A DNA stretch of 10,037 nucleotides from an uncultured Clostridia bacterium (GTDB lineage Bacteria; Bacillota; Clostridia; Oscillospirales; Acutalibacteraceae). Made by a program: the position numbers and the translations under genes. Positions 1 through 7,240 of this stretch are shown one piece after another (position 1 is the stretch's first letter; each line of letters opens with the position of its first letter). The notes beneath the pieces are model-generated. The model saw only the letters and a list, made by a program, of their open reading frames with translations, was not told the DNA's origin and ran no database searches. The DNA lies in the NCBI GenBank assembly GCA_946410005.1, contig CAMJYS010000020.1, positions 1 through 10,037 of the forward strand, in the 5' to 3' direction.

Positions 1-58
1 AGCGATTGCGTAAGCGAATGACCAAGCAGTAGCAGGACCACGGCTAGTTACGATGTGC
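1..58 (-). other. Foreign fragment joined to tsaD: piece of a DJ-1/PfpI-family gene
   Basis: On the minus strand, the frame beginning at base 60 is open to the window edge (20 codons). It contains HIVTSRGPATAWSFAYAIA, which resembles the C-terminal part of DJ-1/ThiJ/PfpI proteins (the conserved TSRGPGTA-x-FA segment). TsaD stops matching its family at bases 56-61, just where this segment begins, and it is in a different frame from tsaD. By my count 32 of the 60 bases are G or C (53%), clearly above the AT-rich sequence that follows. I read this as a chimeric contig end, not a real gene neighbour. The exact join lies between about 53 and 61, because GGAGCA fits both sides. Confidence 0.7.
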
Positions 59-985
59 TCCGACCATCGCTCCGTTATCTCCGCAATATTTAAGTTCGGG
101 TTTGAAAAATTTCCAATTTCGTTTCTTACATTCTTTTTCTAAGCTTGTCCTTAATAACGAATTGGCCGACACTCCTCCTGCTATTGCAAGATTTATATAC
201 CCAAAATCTTTCGCAGCGGAAATAAAATTATTAACAAGACAATTAACAACCGATTTTCTAAAAGTTGCTGATATATCTTCTTTTGGAAGTGGAATGTTTT
301 TTTGATTATATCCGTTAATAATATTTATCATTGCGGTTTTTAATCCGGAAAAACTGAAATCATATGTTTTGTCTTCGTTTTTTAGCGGTACAGGTAACGC
401 AAATGCATTCGGATTGCCATTTTCTGCTACCTTATCCAGATTCACTCCGCCGGGGTAATCAAAACCTAATCTTCTTCCTATTTTATCAAACGCCTCGCCG
501 GCTGCGTCATCTCTTGTTTTTCCTAAAATTCTGAAATTCGTGTAATCTCTAACCTCTATTATATGAGAATGTCCGCCTGAAACCACTAAACACAGAAACG
601 GCGGTTTTAATTCTTTATTCGAAAGATAAAGCGATGCTATATGCGATTTTATGTGATGCACAGGAATAATCGGAAGTCCCGTTGCAATTGAAAGCCCTTT
701 TGCAAAGTTAACTCCAACTAACAACGAACCTACTAAGCCGGGAGCGTACGTAACCGCTATCGCTTCTAAATCGCTAAAGCTCAATCCGGCTTCTTCCATT
801 ACACATTTAACAAGCGGTGATATATTTTCGATATGCTTACGAGAAGCAACTTCAGGCACTACTCCACCGAAAACTTTATGGTCTTTTATCTGTGAAGATG
901 TAAGCGACGATAATACTTTTCTGCCGTCTTCTACCAATGCGGCAGCTGTATCGTCACAGGATGATTCTATTGCAAGTATTTTCAT
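44..985 (-). CDS. tsaD: TsaD, tRNA t6A37 threonylcarbamoyltransferase, C-terminus truncated
   Basis: TsaD transfers the threonylcarbamoyl group from threonylcarbamoyl-adenylate to A37 of ANN-decoding tRNAs, working in the cytoplasm with TsaB and TsaE. The ASKHA fold is clear: IESSCDDT at 6-13, metal-binding H111 and H115 in HHIKSH, SGGHS at 136-140, the GEAFDKIGR segment at 163-171, DFSFSGLKTA at 209-218, AGGVSAN at 269-275, and D303 in CGDNGAM. The ATG at 985 is preceded by AGAGGT with a 9-base spacer, and this site overlaps the rimI stop. The family is normally about 335-340 residues. Here native sequence ends near residue 310, and the last codons (HRN-stop) come from the foreign fragment at bases 1-58. 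The truncation is therefore probably an assembly or library artefact and not a mutation. It is the last gene of the yebC-polA-rimI-tsaD operon. Confidence 0.95.
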   Translation of the reverse strand: MKILAIESSCDDTAAALVEDGRKVLSSLTSSQIKDHKVFGGVVPEVASRKHIENISPLVKCVMEEAGLSFSDLEAIAVTYAPGLVGSLLVGVNFAKGLSIATGLPIIPVHHIKSHIASLYLSNKELKPPFLCLVVSGGHSHIIEVRDYTNFRILGKTRDDAAGEAFDKIGRRLGFDYPGGVNLDKVAENGNPNAFALPVPLKNEDKTYDFSFSGLKTAMINIINGYNQKNIPLPKEDISATFRKSVVNCLVNNFISAAKDFGYINLAIAGGVSANSLLRTSLEKECKKRNWKFFKPELKYCGDNGAMVGAHRN

Positions 986-998
986 TTATAATTTACCT

Positions 999-1442
999 CT
1001 ATAAAAATTTTGTCATAATAATTGCATCTTCAAGTGGATTTGTATAAAAATTCTTACGATTTCCGACTTTTTCAAATCCACAATTCGAGTAAAGATTTAT
1101 TGCGGGAGTATTTGATTTTCTAACCTCGAGCGACAAAAAATTCAAGCTCTTGATTTTACTATAATTTACAAGTTCGTTTACAATATTTGTTCCTATTCCG
1201 AATTTACGATATTTACGTTTTACAGCGATATTATAAATATATCCTTCACCCATCACACTATACATACCGCCGTATCCGACTACTTCATTTCCTATTTTTG
1301 CAACAATAAAATGCGATAAATCATCATTTATTACGGCTTTTATTGCTTTTTCAGACCATGGCTTAGAAAAACATTCTTTTTCTATTTCCGCTACCATTAA
1401 AACATCTTCGTTTTTTAATTTCAAAATATTAGCTTTTAGCAT
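999..1442 (-). CDS. rimI: RimI-type GNAT N-acetyltransferase
   Basis: This is a 147-residue single-domain GNAT protein. RimI uses acetyl-CoA to acetylate the N-terminal alanine of ribosomal protein S18, and in many bacteria its gene is linked to the t6A genes, as here. The acetyl-CoA loop is visible as YNIAVKRKYRKFGIGTNIV (about residues 69-87), with the RKFGIG form of R/QxxGxG/A. The later LEVRKSNTPAINLYSNCGF and RKNFY segments are typical of RimI. The start is uncertain. The ATG at 1442 has GGGAG 12 bases upstream, while an adjacent in-frame TTG at 1445 has a better 9-base spacing. Either way the start overlaps the 3' end of polA, so translation is likely coupled. The gene is 13 bases upstream of tsaD. 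The substrate is inferred from the family and neighbours, and other protein N-termini are possible. Confidence 0.88.
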   Translation of the reverse strand: MLKANILKLKNEDVLMVAEIEKECFSKPWSEKAIKAVINDDLSHFIVAKIGNEVVGYGGMYSVMGEGYIYNIAVKRKYRKFGIGTNIVNELVNYSKIKSLNFLSLEVRKSNTPAINLYSNCGFEKVGNRKNFYTNPLEDAIIMTKFL

Positions 1443-4041
1443 CAAACCATGTTTCTCCCACCGCTATATTTACCTTAAGCGGTACACTTAACTTTATCGC
1501 CTTTTCCATTTCGAATTTTAATATTTCGGTAGCCACTTTCGTTTCTTCCATAGGCGATTCTATTATTAATTCATCGTGCACTTGCAAAATTATCTTGGAT
1601 TTTAATTTTTGATTTTTAAGTGATTTATAGATATTAACCATGGCAATTTTTATTATATCTGCGGCCGTCCCCTGAATAGGCATATTTTTTGCAACACGTT
1701 CGCCGAACATTCTTAAATTATAATTTGAAGAATTTATTTCCGGTAAATATCTTCTTCTGTTAAACATTGTTTCCACGTAACCGTTTTTATAAGCAAAATC
1801 AACGGTATATCTCAAATATTCTTCTATACCTTTGTAATTTGAAAAATATCTGTCAATATATTTTTGCGCTTCTATACGACTTATTTTTAAATCTTTCGCT
1901 AAAGAAAATGCACCAATACCGTAAATTATTCCAAAATTCACAGCTTTCGCTTTAAAACGCATTTCAGGTGTCACCATCGAAAGCGGAACGTTTAAAACTT
2001 GTGATGCTGTCAGCGAGTGGATATCTTCGTCATTTTTAAAAGCATTTACCATACATTCATCTTGTGAAAGATGCGCCAACAATCTAAGCTCGATTTGCGA
2101 ATAATCCGCATCTATCAAAACATTTCCTTTTCCGGCTTTAAAAAATTTTCTAAAACTTCTACCCACTTCTGTTCTTACAGGAATATTTTGTAAGTTAGGC
2201 TCGGTAGAGCTTATTCTACCTGTTTTGGTTTCTGTTTGATTAAACGACGAATGTATTCTTCCGTCTTTTGAAATAAGTTTAATTAATCCGTTACAATAAG
2301 TTGACTTAATTTTCGAAAGAACTCTGTAAGATAGTATTTCATCAATAATTTTATAATCATCTCGAAGCTCCTCCAAAATTCTGGCATTTGTTAAATATCC
2401 GGTTTTGGATTTTTTCCCTCCGGGTATTTTTAAATTTTCAAAAAGTATAAATCCGAGTTGTTTCGGCGAATTTAAATTAAACTCAAATCCGGCTAAATCA
2501 AAAATATTTTTCTTTATTTTTTCAATTTCAATATCTAAAATTTCGCTGTAATTTTTTAAACCAACTTCGTCTATTTCAAATCCGGTATTTTCCATATCGG
2601 CTAAAACTTCTGACAATGGTTCTTCTATATCATTCAAAAGTTCACTTGCGTTGTTTTTTTCGATATCTTCTTTTAATTTTGAAAACACAGAATTTAAGAA
2701 ATATAAATTCTTTAAAAGTTCTTTATCATCATCACTAATATCAAAATTTTCTCCAATTATTTCAGGCTCTACAACATCATTTTCATTAGCAATTCTTTGT
2801 ATGCCGTAATCATTCGAAGAAGGGTTTAAAATATATGACGCCAACATAGCATCAAATTTTTCACCTAAAAATTCAATACCCTTTTTCAGTATTGCTCTGT
2901 AAAATATTTTCATATTGTATGATATTTTTTCTGCTTCCATAAGGCAAAATTCTTTTAAAAATTCGTTGAAACCTTCTTTTTTACATTTGGCAAAATAGAT
3001 ATCTTTGTCTACAACAAAGGCCAAAGCTTCCGGTTCAAAATTTTCATTAACCTTGGGAAGAAAAACTACACGTTTTGATTTTTTGATTTTGTTAATAATT
3101 TCAGGAAAATCGTTCACAAATTTAACTTTAACAGACAAAATTTCTTCGTTTTTATCTTTCAAATCCATCTTTTCCATCAAAGAAAAAAATTCTAAATCCG
3201 TCATAATTCTTTTTACTTTTCTTACATTCATGGCTTTCGGAATATAATTATCAATATTTGTATCTATCGGAACATCTCGACATATTTCTCCTAATTTTCT
3301 GCTCAAAAAAGCTAATTCTTTATTTTGTATAAGCTTTGAAACGGTTTTCTCTTTTAAATCTATATTTTTTAGATTATTACAATTTTCAAGTATTTCATAA
3401 AGTCCTTCAAGCGTGCCATACTTAGATATTATTAAGTGTGCAGTTTTTTCTCCTATACCGGGTATTCCTGGAATATTGTCAGATTTATCTCCTTTTAGAG
3501 CCTTTATATCAACAAATTTTTGGGGCAATATATCAAATTCATTTTTTACTCTATTAATGTCATATATAACTGCTTCAGGTTTACCCATTTTAGTTTTTGC
3601 TATTCTTACTGTCACATTTTCGGATACCAACTGCAAACTGTCCGTATCTCCTGTTGCAATAATACATTTGTGCCCGTTTTTTTCACAATAAGACGCAAAA
3701 GTGCCTAGAATATCATCAGCTTCGTAGCCTTCTTTAGAAACCAATTTATAACCCATAGCTGTAAGTAACTCTTTCAAAATAGGAATTTGTTGTGCAAGCT
3801 CTTCGGGCATTTTTTTTCGATTTGATTTGTAATCGCTATACATTTTATGCCTAAATGTAGGAACAGGTAAATCAAAAGCAACTGCAACGGCATCGGGGCG
3901 AACTTCACTCAGAAGTTTTTGCATCGTTATCAAAAAACCATATATTGCATTTGTTGTTTGTCCATTCTTATTTGACAAAACACGTATTCCATAATACGAA
4001 CGATTTAAAATACTGTTACCATCTAAAACTAAAAAATTCAA
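1429..4041 (-). CDS. polA: DNA polymerase I, proofreading domain degenerate
   Basis: Family A DNA polymerase for Okazaki-fragment maturation and repair, 870 residues from the TTG at 4041. The N-terminal 5'-3' nuclease has YKSNRKKMPEEL (71-82), EADDILGTFA (107-116), ATGDTDS (129-135) and the helix-hairpin-helix GDKSDNIPGIPGIGEKTA (184-201). The middle 3'-5' exonuclease-like domain (about 300-480) has lost its acidic metal ligands: the expected DxE is PKVNENF at 329-335, and the NxxxD aspartate is Phe380. The polymerase domain is intact: motif A DADYSQIELR (644-653), motif B with K699, F703 and Y707, and motif C QVHDE (820-824), ending in GETWFDAK. Start choice: GTG at 4053 and 4050 also follow the in-frame stop, but the TTG has GGTGAT four bases upstream and gives the usual MNFLVLDGNS beginning. 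It lies 24 bases downstream of yebC and overlaps rimI. Confidence 0.97.
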   Translation of the reverse strand: MNFLVLDGNSILNRSYYGIRVLSNKNGQTTNAIYGFLITMQKLLSEVRPDAVAVAFDLPVPTFRHKMYSDYKSNRKKMPEELAQQIPILKELLTAMGYKLVSKEGYEADDILGTFASYCEKNGHKCIIATGDTDSLQLVSENVTVRIAKTKMGKPEAVIYDINRVKNEFDILPQKFVDIKALKGDKSDNIPGIPGIGEKTAHLIISKYGTLEGLYEILENCNNLKNIDLKEKTVSKLIQNKELAFLSRKLGEICRDVPIDTNIDNYIPKAMNVRKVKRIMTDLEFFSLMEKMDLKDKNEEILSVKVKFVNDFPEIINKIKKSKRVVFLPKVNENFEPEALAFVVDKDIYFAKCKKEGFNEFLKEFCLMEAEKISYNMKIFYRAILKKGIEFLGEKFDAMLASYILNPSSNDYGIQRIANENDVVEPEIIGENFDISDDDKELLKNLYFLNSVFSKLKEDIEKNNASELLNDIEEPLSEVLADMENTGFEIDEVGLKNYSEILDIEIEKIKKNIFDLAGFEFNLNSPKQLGFILFENLKIPGGKKSKTGYLTNARILEELRDDYKIIDEILSYRVLSKIKSTYCNGLIKLISKDGRIHSSFNQTETKTGRISSTEPNLQNIPVRTEVGRSFRKFFKAGKGNVLIDADYSQIELRLLAHLSQDECMVNAFKNDEDIHSLTASQVLNVPLSMVTPEMRFKAKAVNFGIIYGIGAFSLAKDLKISRIEAQKYIDRYFSNYKGIEEYLRYTVDFAYKNGYVETMFNRRRYLPEINSSNYNLRMFGERVAKNMPIQGTAADIIKIAMVNIYKSLKNQKLKSKIILQVHDELIIESPMEETKVATEILKFEMEKAIKLSVPLKVNIAVGETWFDAKS

Positions 4042-4045
4042 AAAT

Positions 4046-4051
4046 ATCACC
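4046..4051 (-). promoter_or_regulatory. Ribosome-binding site deciding the polA TTG start
   Basis: GGTGAT on the minus strand matches the latter half of the 16S anti-SD partner AAGGAGGTGATC and ends four bases before the TTG at 4041. The two upstream GTG codons (4053, 4050) overlap or precede this site and have only AT-rich sequence before them, so the TTG is favoured. Confidence 0.55.
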
Positions 4052-4065
4052 ACTTAAAAATTTTA

Positions 4066-4782
4066 TTACTTTAAATTATGCCAAACATTTTTTATGTCTT
4101 CATCTTCATCTAAAACATCTAGCAAAACATTCACTTTTTCAGATTCTTCCTCAGAAAGCGAAACATAATTATCCGGCACCATTCCTACTTCTGAAGATAC
4201 AAATTCATAACCTTTATTTTTTAAATATTCATATACGACTTCATAATCTTCTTTTTCGGTATAAACCACAAAACAATCCTCATCTTTCACAAAATCAAGC
4301 GCTCCGGATTCAATTACATCTTCCTCAAAAGATGATTCATCTGTTATATTTTCAGAATCGATAGCTATAATTCCTTTTTCTTTAAACATAAAAGAAACGC
4401 AACCCGTAGACCCCATGTTTCCACCATATTTACTAAAATAATGACGAATGTTTCCTGCAGTTCTGTTACGATTATCTGTCAAAGCCTCAATTATTATTGC
4501 AGTACCAAACGGACCATATCCTTCGTAAGTTATTTCTTCATATGTACTGCCGTCCTCTCCCGCAGCTTTTTTTATTATTCTTTCTATATTATCGTTCGGG
4601 ACATTATTCGCTTTCGCCTTTGCAATAGCGTCACGCAGCTTAAAATTTGAGTCCGGGTTTGCTCCTCCTTCTTTAACCACAACAGCCAACTCTCTACCAA
4701 TCTTAGTAAAGATTTTTGCTTTTTGAGCATCTGTTTTTTCTTTTTTACGCTTTATGTTATTCCATTTTGAATGACCTGACAT
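4066..4782 (-). CDS. yebC: YebC/TACO1-family protein
   Basis: This 238-residue cytoplasmic protein belongs to the YebC/PmpR/TACO1 family. Members have been described as DNA-binding regulators. More recent work links bacterial YebC and mitochondrial TACO1 to translation, easing ribosome stalling at proline-rich stretches. The diagnostic start MSGHSKWNNIKRKKEKTDA is present, followed by the conserved GANPDSNFKLRDAIAKAKA and NVPNDNIERIIKKAAGE segments, YEGYGPFG, NRTA, and the GCVSFMF strand. The ATG at 4782 has GGAGTG nine bases upstream. An upstream TTG at 4803 would add seven residues not found in the family, so it was not used. The length is normal for the family. It is the first gene of the minus-strand operon, 24 bases before polA, directly behind the promoter at 4822-4850. 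The molecular role in this organism is inferred from the family. Confidence 0.95.
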   Translation of the reverse strand: MSGHSKWNNIKRKKEKTDAQKAKIFTKIGRELAVVVKEGGANPDSNFKLRDAIAKAKANNVPNDNIERIIKKAAGEDGSTYEEITYEGYGPFGTAIIIEALTDNRNRTAGNIRHYFSKYGGNMGSTGCVSFMFKEKGIIAIDSENITDESSFEEDVIESGALDFVKDEDCFVVYTEKEDYEVVYEYLKNKGYEFVSSEVGMVPDNYVSLSEEESEKVNVLLDVLDEDEDIKNVWHNLK

Positions 4783-4821
4783 TCCGATTTTCACTCCAAA
4801 CAATATAATTTTGATTACTTA

Positions 4822-4850
4822 ATTTTACTATTTTTTACAAGGTTTATCAA
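4822..4850 (-). promoter_or_regulatory. Promoter of the yebC-polA-rimI-tsaD operon
   Basis: On the minus strand TTGATA (4850-4845) is followed by a 17-base spacer and TAAAAT (4827-4822), close to the vegetative sigma consensus. The -10 lies about 40 bases upstream of the yebC ATG. No other convincing promoter is seen between the four genes, so this probably drives the whole operon. No operator or riboswitch is evident. Confidence 0.65.
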
Positions 4851-4910
4851 CAGGTATACATAACAACACAAAAGCAAATAAAAAAATATTTTATTTAAAC
4901 AATTTTTTGC

Positions 4911-4938
4911 TTGATTATTTTTGTTTTTAGTGTATAAT
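4911..4938 (+). promoter_or_regulatory. Promoter of the protein kinase gene
   Basis: TTGATT (4911-4916), a 16-base spacer and a perfect TATAAT (4933-4938), about 50 bases upstream of the kinase start. It is divergent from the yebC promoter in the same 206-base intergenic region (4783-4988), which otherwise holds only AT-rich sequence. Confidence 0.6.
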
Positions 4939-4988
4939 GATAAATAATGATTCTTTTTTTACAAAAATAATTTTTGGAAGTGAGTGAA

Positions 4989-6278
4989 ATGGCTAAAAGT
5001 TTAAAGACATTCGCCCGAGAAAGTGCAATAAAAAAAGAAGTGGCAACATGGACTATAAAAGACTGCAATGACTATTTAAACAAACACAAGTATGATAATG
5101 TTAAACCAAATTCCTTGATGGCTAAAAAATTAAATATTGTTATGAAACACCAAAAAATTTTAGAAAAAATCAAATTAGCAGAACAAATGGAAGGCAAACA
5201 AAGAGAAGAATTGTTAAAAGATGTACCGTTTGATTTATTAATAAAAAATGCACCTAAAGAAGTGCGAGACCCCGAAGATAAAAAGCTCAGAAATTATCAA
5301 AAACACACCGGCGTTTATTTGTGGTCTCTAGGATATGACATTGATAAATTCATAGGTGCCGGATGTAGCGCTGTAGTTTGGAAATGTAAAGATGAAAAAG
5401 CTATGCGTGTCGCATGTGATAACAAATTACTGGGATTTATAAAGATAAGTAATTCGGCCTCTGAAATCAAAGATTCAAATAAAATAGAAGCAATACTCCA
5501 AAACAATCCCAAAAATAGCAAATATCTATTCTCGACGAAACATATAAAAGATGTTGGAAAAAGCGGCAAAGCTGTATTTGAAACTGAACTGGCAAAACAT
5601 GGCGATTTGCAGAAATTTCAAGGTGACAATTCCTATAAAAAAAATATAGAACGTATATTACAGATGGCATCAGACGCTCTAAAAGGATTAAAAGCTTTAC
5701 ATGATTCAGGATATTCGCACAATGATATAAAGCCCGATAATATTTTAGTAGGCGAAAAACCAAAAAAAGACAAAACAAGTAGGATTAACTTAAAAATAGC
5801 TGATTTTGGTGCTATGACAAAAATTAAAAACACCTATAAAATTTTCACAAATAGAAATTTCCATGCTCCGGACTTTTACAAAATAAGTAAAGGAGCTGTA
5901 GAAGGCAGAGATATTTATTCGTTAGGTTGTATATTTATAGGTCTTCTCATAGAGGATAAGAATTTTAGTGAAAATTACCAAAACTTAGCAAAACAACTAA
6001 CTTCGATTAAATCGGAAAATTTTTTCAATAAATATCTAAAAGATATATATCAAAATATAATTGAACCGGAAAAAGATATATTGATAGAATTTCTAGACCT
6101 AATCTCTAAAATGGTACAATCTAGTTACAGCAATCGTATATCTATTGACAACGCTATAATAAATATTAAAAAACTAAAAAAAGACATCAAAGACATCAAA
6201 GAACAAAAACAAATTAAACAATTTAAATCTAACGTCATTCAAGAATTAAAAAATAATTTTAAAAACAAATCCAAATAA
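4989..6278 (+). CDS. Hanks-type serine/threonine protein kinase with an unrecognised N-terminal region
   Basis: A 429-residue predicted cytosolic protein kinase with no transmembrane segment, PASTA or other sensor domain. All catalytic elements are present: glycine loop GAGCSAVVWK (123-132), ATP-anchoring K152 in FIKI, probable helix-C E167, catalytic loop HNDIKPDN (244-251) with D246, K248 and N251, DFG at 272-274, APD at 293-295, GRD with D308, and R383. Asn replaces Arg in HRD, so it is a non-RD kinase and probably does not need activation-loop phosphorylation. Residues 1-118 are lysine-rich, mostly helical in character, and match no domain I recognise. The tail after about 394 is a lysine-rich likely coiled coil. 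The ATG at 4989 has GGAAGTGAG just upstream; the five codons before it, from a TTG at 4974, are unlikely to be translated. It has its own promoter and no phosphatase partner nearby. The substrate is unknown; a signalling or effector role is possible. Confidence 0.88.
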   Translation: MAKSLKTFARESAIKKEVATWTIKDCNDYLNKHKYDNVKPNSLMAKKLNIVMKHQKILEKIKLAEQMEGKQREELLKDVPFDLLIKNAPKEVRDPEDKKLRNYQKHTGVYLWSLGYDIDKFIGAGCSAVVWKCKDEKAMRVACDNKLLGFIKISNSASEIKDSNKIEAILQNNPKNSKYLFSTKHIKDVGKSGKAVFETELAKHGDLQKFQGDNSYKKNIERILQMASDALKGLKALHDSGYSHNDIKPDNILVGEKPKKDKTSRINLKIADFGAMTKIKNTYKIFTNRNFHAPDFYKISKGAVEGRDIYSLGCIFIGLLIEDKNFSENYQNLAKQLTSIKSENFFNKYLKDIYQNIIEPEKDILIEFLDLISKMVQSSYSNRISIDNAIINIKKLKKDIKDIKEQKQIKQFKSNVIQELKNNFKNKSK

Positions 6279-6348
6279 TTATTTTGCAAACGCTTTTTCT
6301 TATTTTATTTAAATGTATCTTTGGGATGCTGCCCACCAAAATATAAGC

Positions 6349-6377
6349 TTGAATTATGTTAATGTTTATGCTATAAT
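6349..6377 (+). promoter_or_regulatory. Promoter of the exported acetyltransferase gene
   Basis: TTGAAT (6349-6354), a 17-base spacer and TATAAT (6372-6377), with an extended -10 TGC directly before it. It lies 32 bases upstream of the ATG, so the 5' leader is short. The gene is thus likely transcribed independently of the kinase. The rest of the 131-base gap (6279-6409) holds only a T-rich stretch and a weak hairpin at 6320-6340. Confidence 0.7.
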
Positions 6378-6409
6378 TAAACGTAAATATTTTAGGGAGG
6401 CATTCGATT

Positions 6410-7171
6410 ATGCATAAAAACAATTTTTTTAGTAAAATAATTACTATAAGTTTAATTTTATCAAACTTTCTTTGCTACAACGCTAACTGTTCTGAAATAT
6501 CACCAAAAACAACTAATTTGCCCGAAGTTTCACAAGAAGTAAAATCAGACGAAACATCTGAAAATATTAAATTTTTAGCCCAAAAATTTAAAATTAAAGA
6601 ATCTGAATTTGAAAACTTGCTTTATTCTAATGACAAAAAACAAAAACTCGTTCCAGTTAGTAAAAATCATTTAGAATTATTTAAAGCTGTATTTTGCCAT
6701 AACAATTCTGAATATATGAAATATTTTGCGTATGGAAAAGGCAAACCTGAAAATTTAGCAGAAAAAATTCTAGAAAACAAGATGTCAAGAATGTATAAAA
6801 AAGACAAAGAATTACCTGCATCGTTAACTTTTGTAATAATAGATAATAATAAAGCAGCAGGTGTAGTTATGGTAGGACCCGTTTCCGACAAATCTTACCC
6901 CGAAGTAGCTTATATCATAAAAAAAGATTATGCAAATAGAGGATTAGGCGGATTTGCCGTAAAAACATTATTACTTCTTTTAAAAAAATTAAGAGAAAAC
7001 AAGATTTATTCTTACAGTAAAATTTACGCAACTTGTCATCCTAACAACTTGTACTCCAATAAAATTTTAAAAAATGCAGGATTTTCTACTGATGGCAAAG
7101 AAATAAAAAAAGATTTCGGTCCAAGATACGAATATTTTTATACATTTGAAGACACCGAGAAAGAACAATAG
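6410..7171 (+). CDS. GNAT-family acetyltransferase with N-terminal signal peptide
   Basis: This 253-residue protein has two parts. Residues 1-28 look like a signal peptide: a lysine near the start, a hydrophobic core at about 10-21 (ITISLILSNFL) and a plausible signal peptidase I site after ANC (25-27). There is no lipobox. After a polar linker, a GNAT domain of the RimJ/RimL sort spans about 80-245: FVIIDNNKAAGVVMVG (141-156), PEVAYIIKKDYANRGLGG (164-181) as the acetyl-CoA loop, and HPNNLYSNKILKNAGF (210-225) as the motif B helix. The ATG at 6410 follows AGGGAGG by nine bases, so the hydrophobic N-terminus is really translated. An acetyl-CoA enzyme outside the cell is unusual. It might be membrane-held, act in a host cell where acetyl-CoA exists, or bind another ligand. 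The substrate is unknown. Confidence 0.8.
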   Translation: MHKNNFFSKIITISLILSNFLCYNANCSEISPKTTNLPEVSQEVKSDETSENIKFLAQKFKIKESEFENLLYSNDKKQKLVPVSKNHLELFKAVFCHNNSEYMKYFAYGKGKPENLAEKILENKMSRMYKKDKELPASLTFVIIDNNKAAGVVMVGPVSDKSYPEVAYIIKKDYANRGLGGFAVKTLLLLLKKLRENKIYSYSKIYATCHPNNLYSNKILKNAGFSTDGKEIKKDFGPRYEYFYTFEDTEKEQ

Positions 7172-7240
7172 ATAGAAATAAAATCGTATAGCAACTCAGA
7201 ATTTGAAATATTTTAAAACTCATCAGAAAGTTTTTAGATA

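Noticed and set aside
3945..4364. Plus-strand ORF of 139 codons, one of the longest non-assigned frames
   Set aside because: It lies opposite polA and yebC, spans their junction, is rich in His, Leu, Asn and Lys from antisense AT-rich codons, and has no family similarity. It is a shadow frame.
4844..4852. TTATCAACA, one base off a DnaA box
   Set aside because: It is a single site overlapping the -35 of the yebC promoter, with no second box or origin-type context.
4851..4932. AT-rich runs in the divergent intergenic region as a possible regulatory RNA or attachment site
   Set aside because: No extended repeats, conserved RNA fold or att-like duplication seen; the promoters explain the region.
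6320..6340. Imperfect inverted repeat (TTTGG...CCAAA, with inner GGG...CCC) after the kinase gene
   Set aside because: The pairing options compete, stems are only 4-5 bp, and no T-run follows, so it does not qualify as a terminator. The T-rich stretch at 6290-6310 before it has no hairpin.
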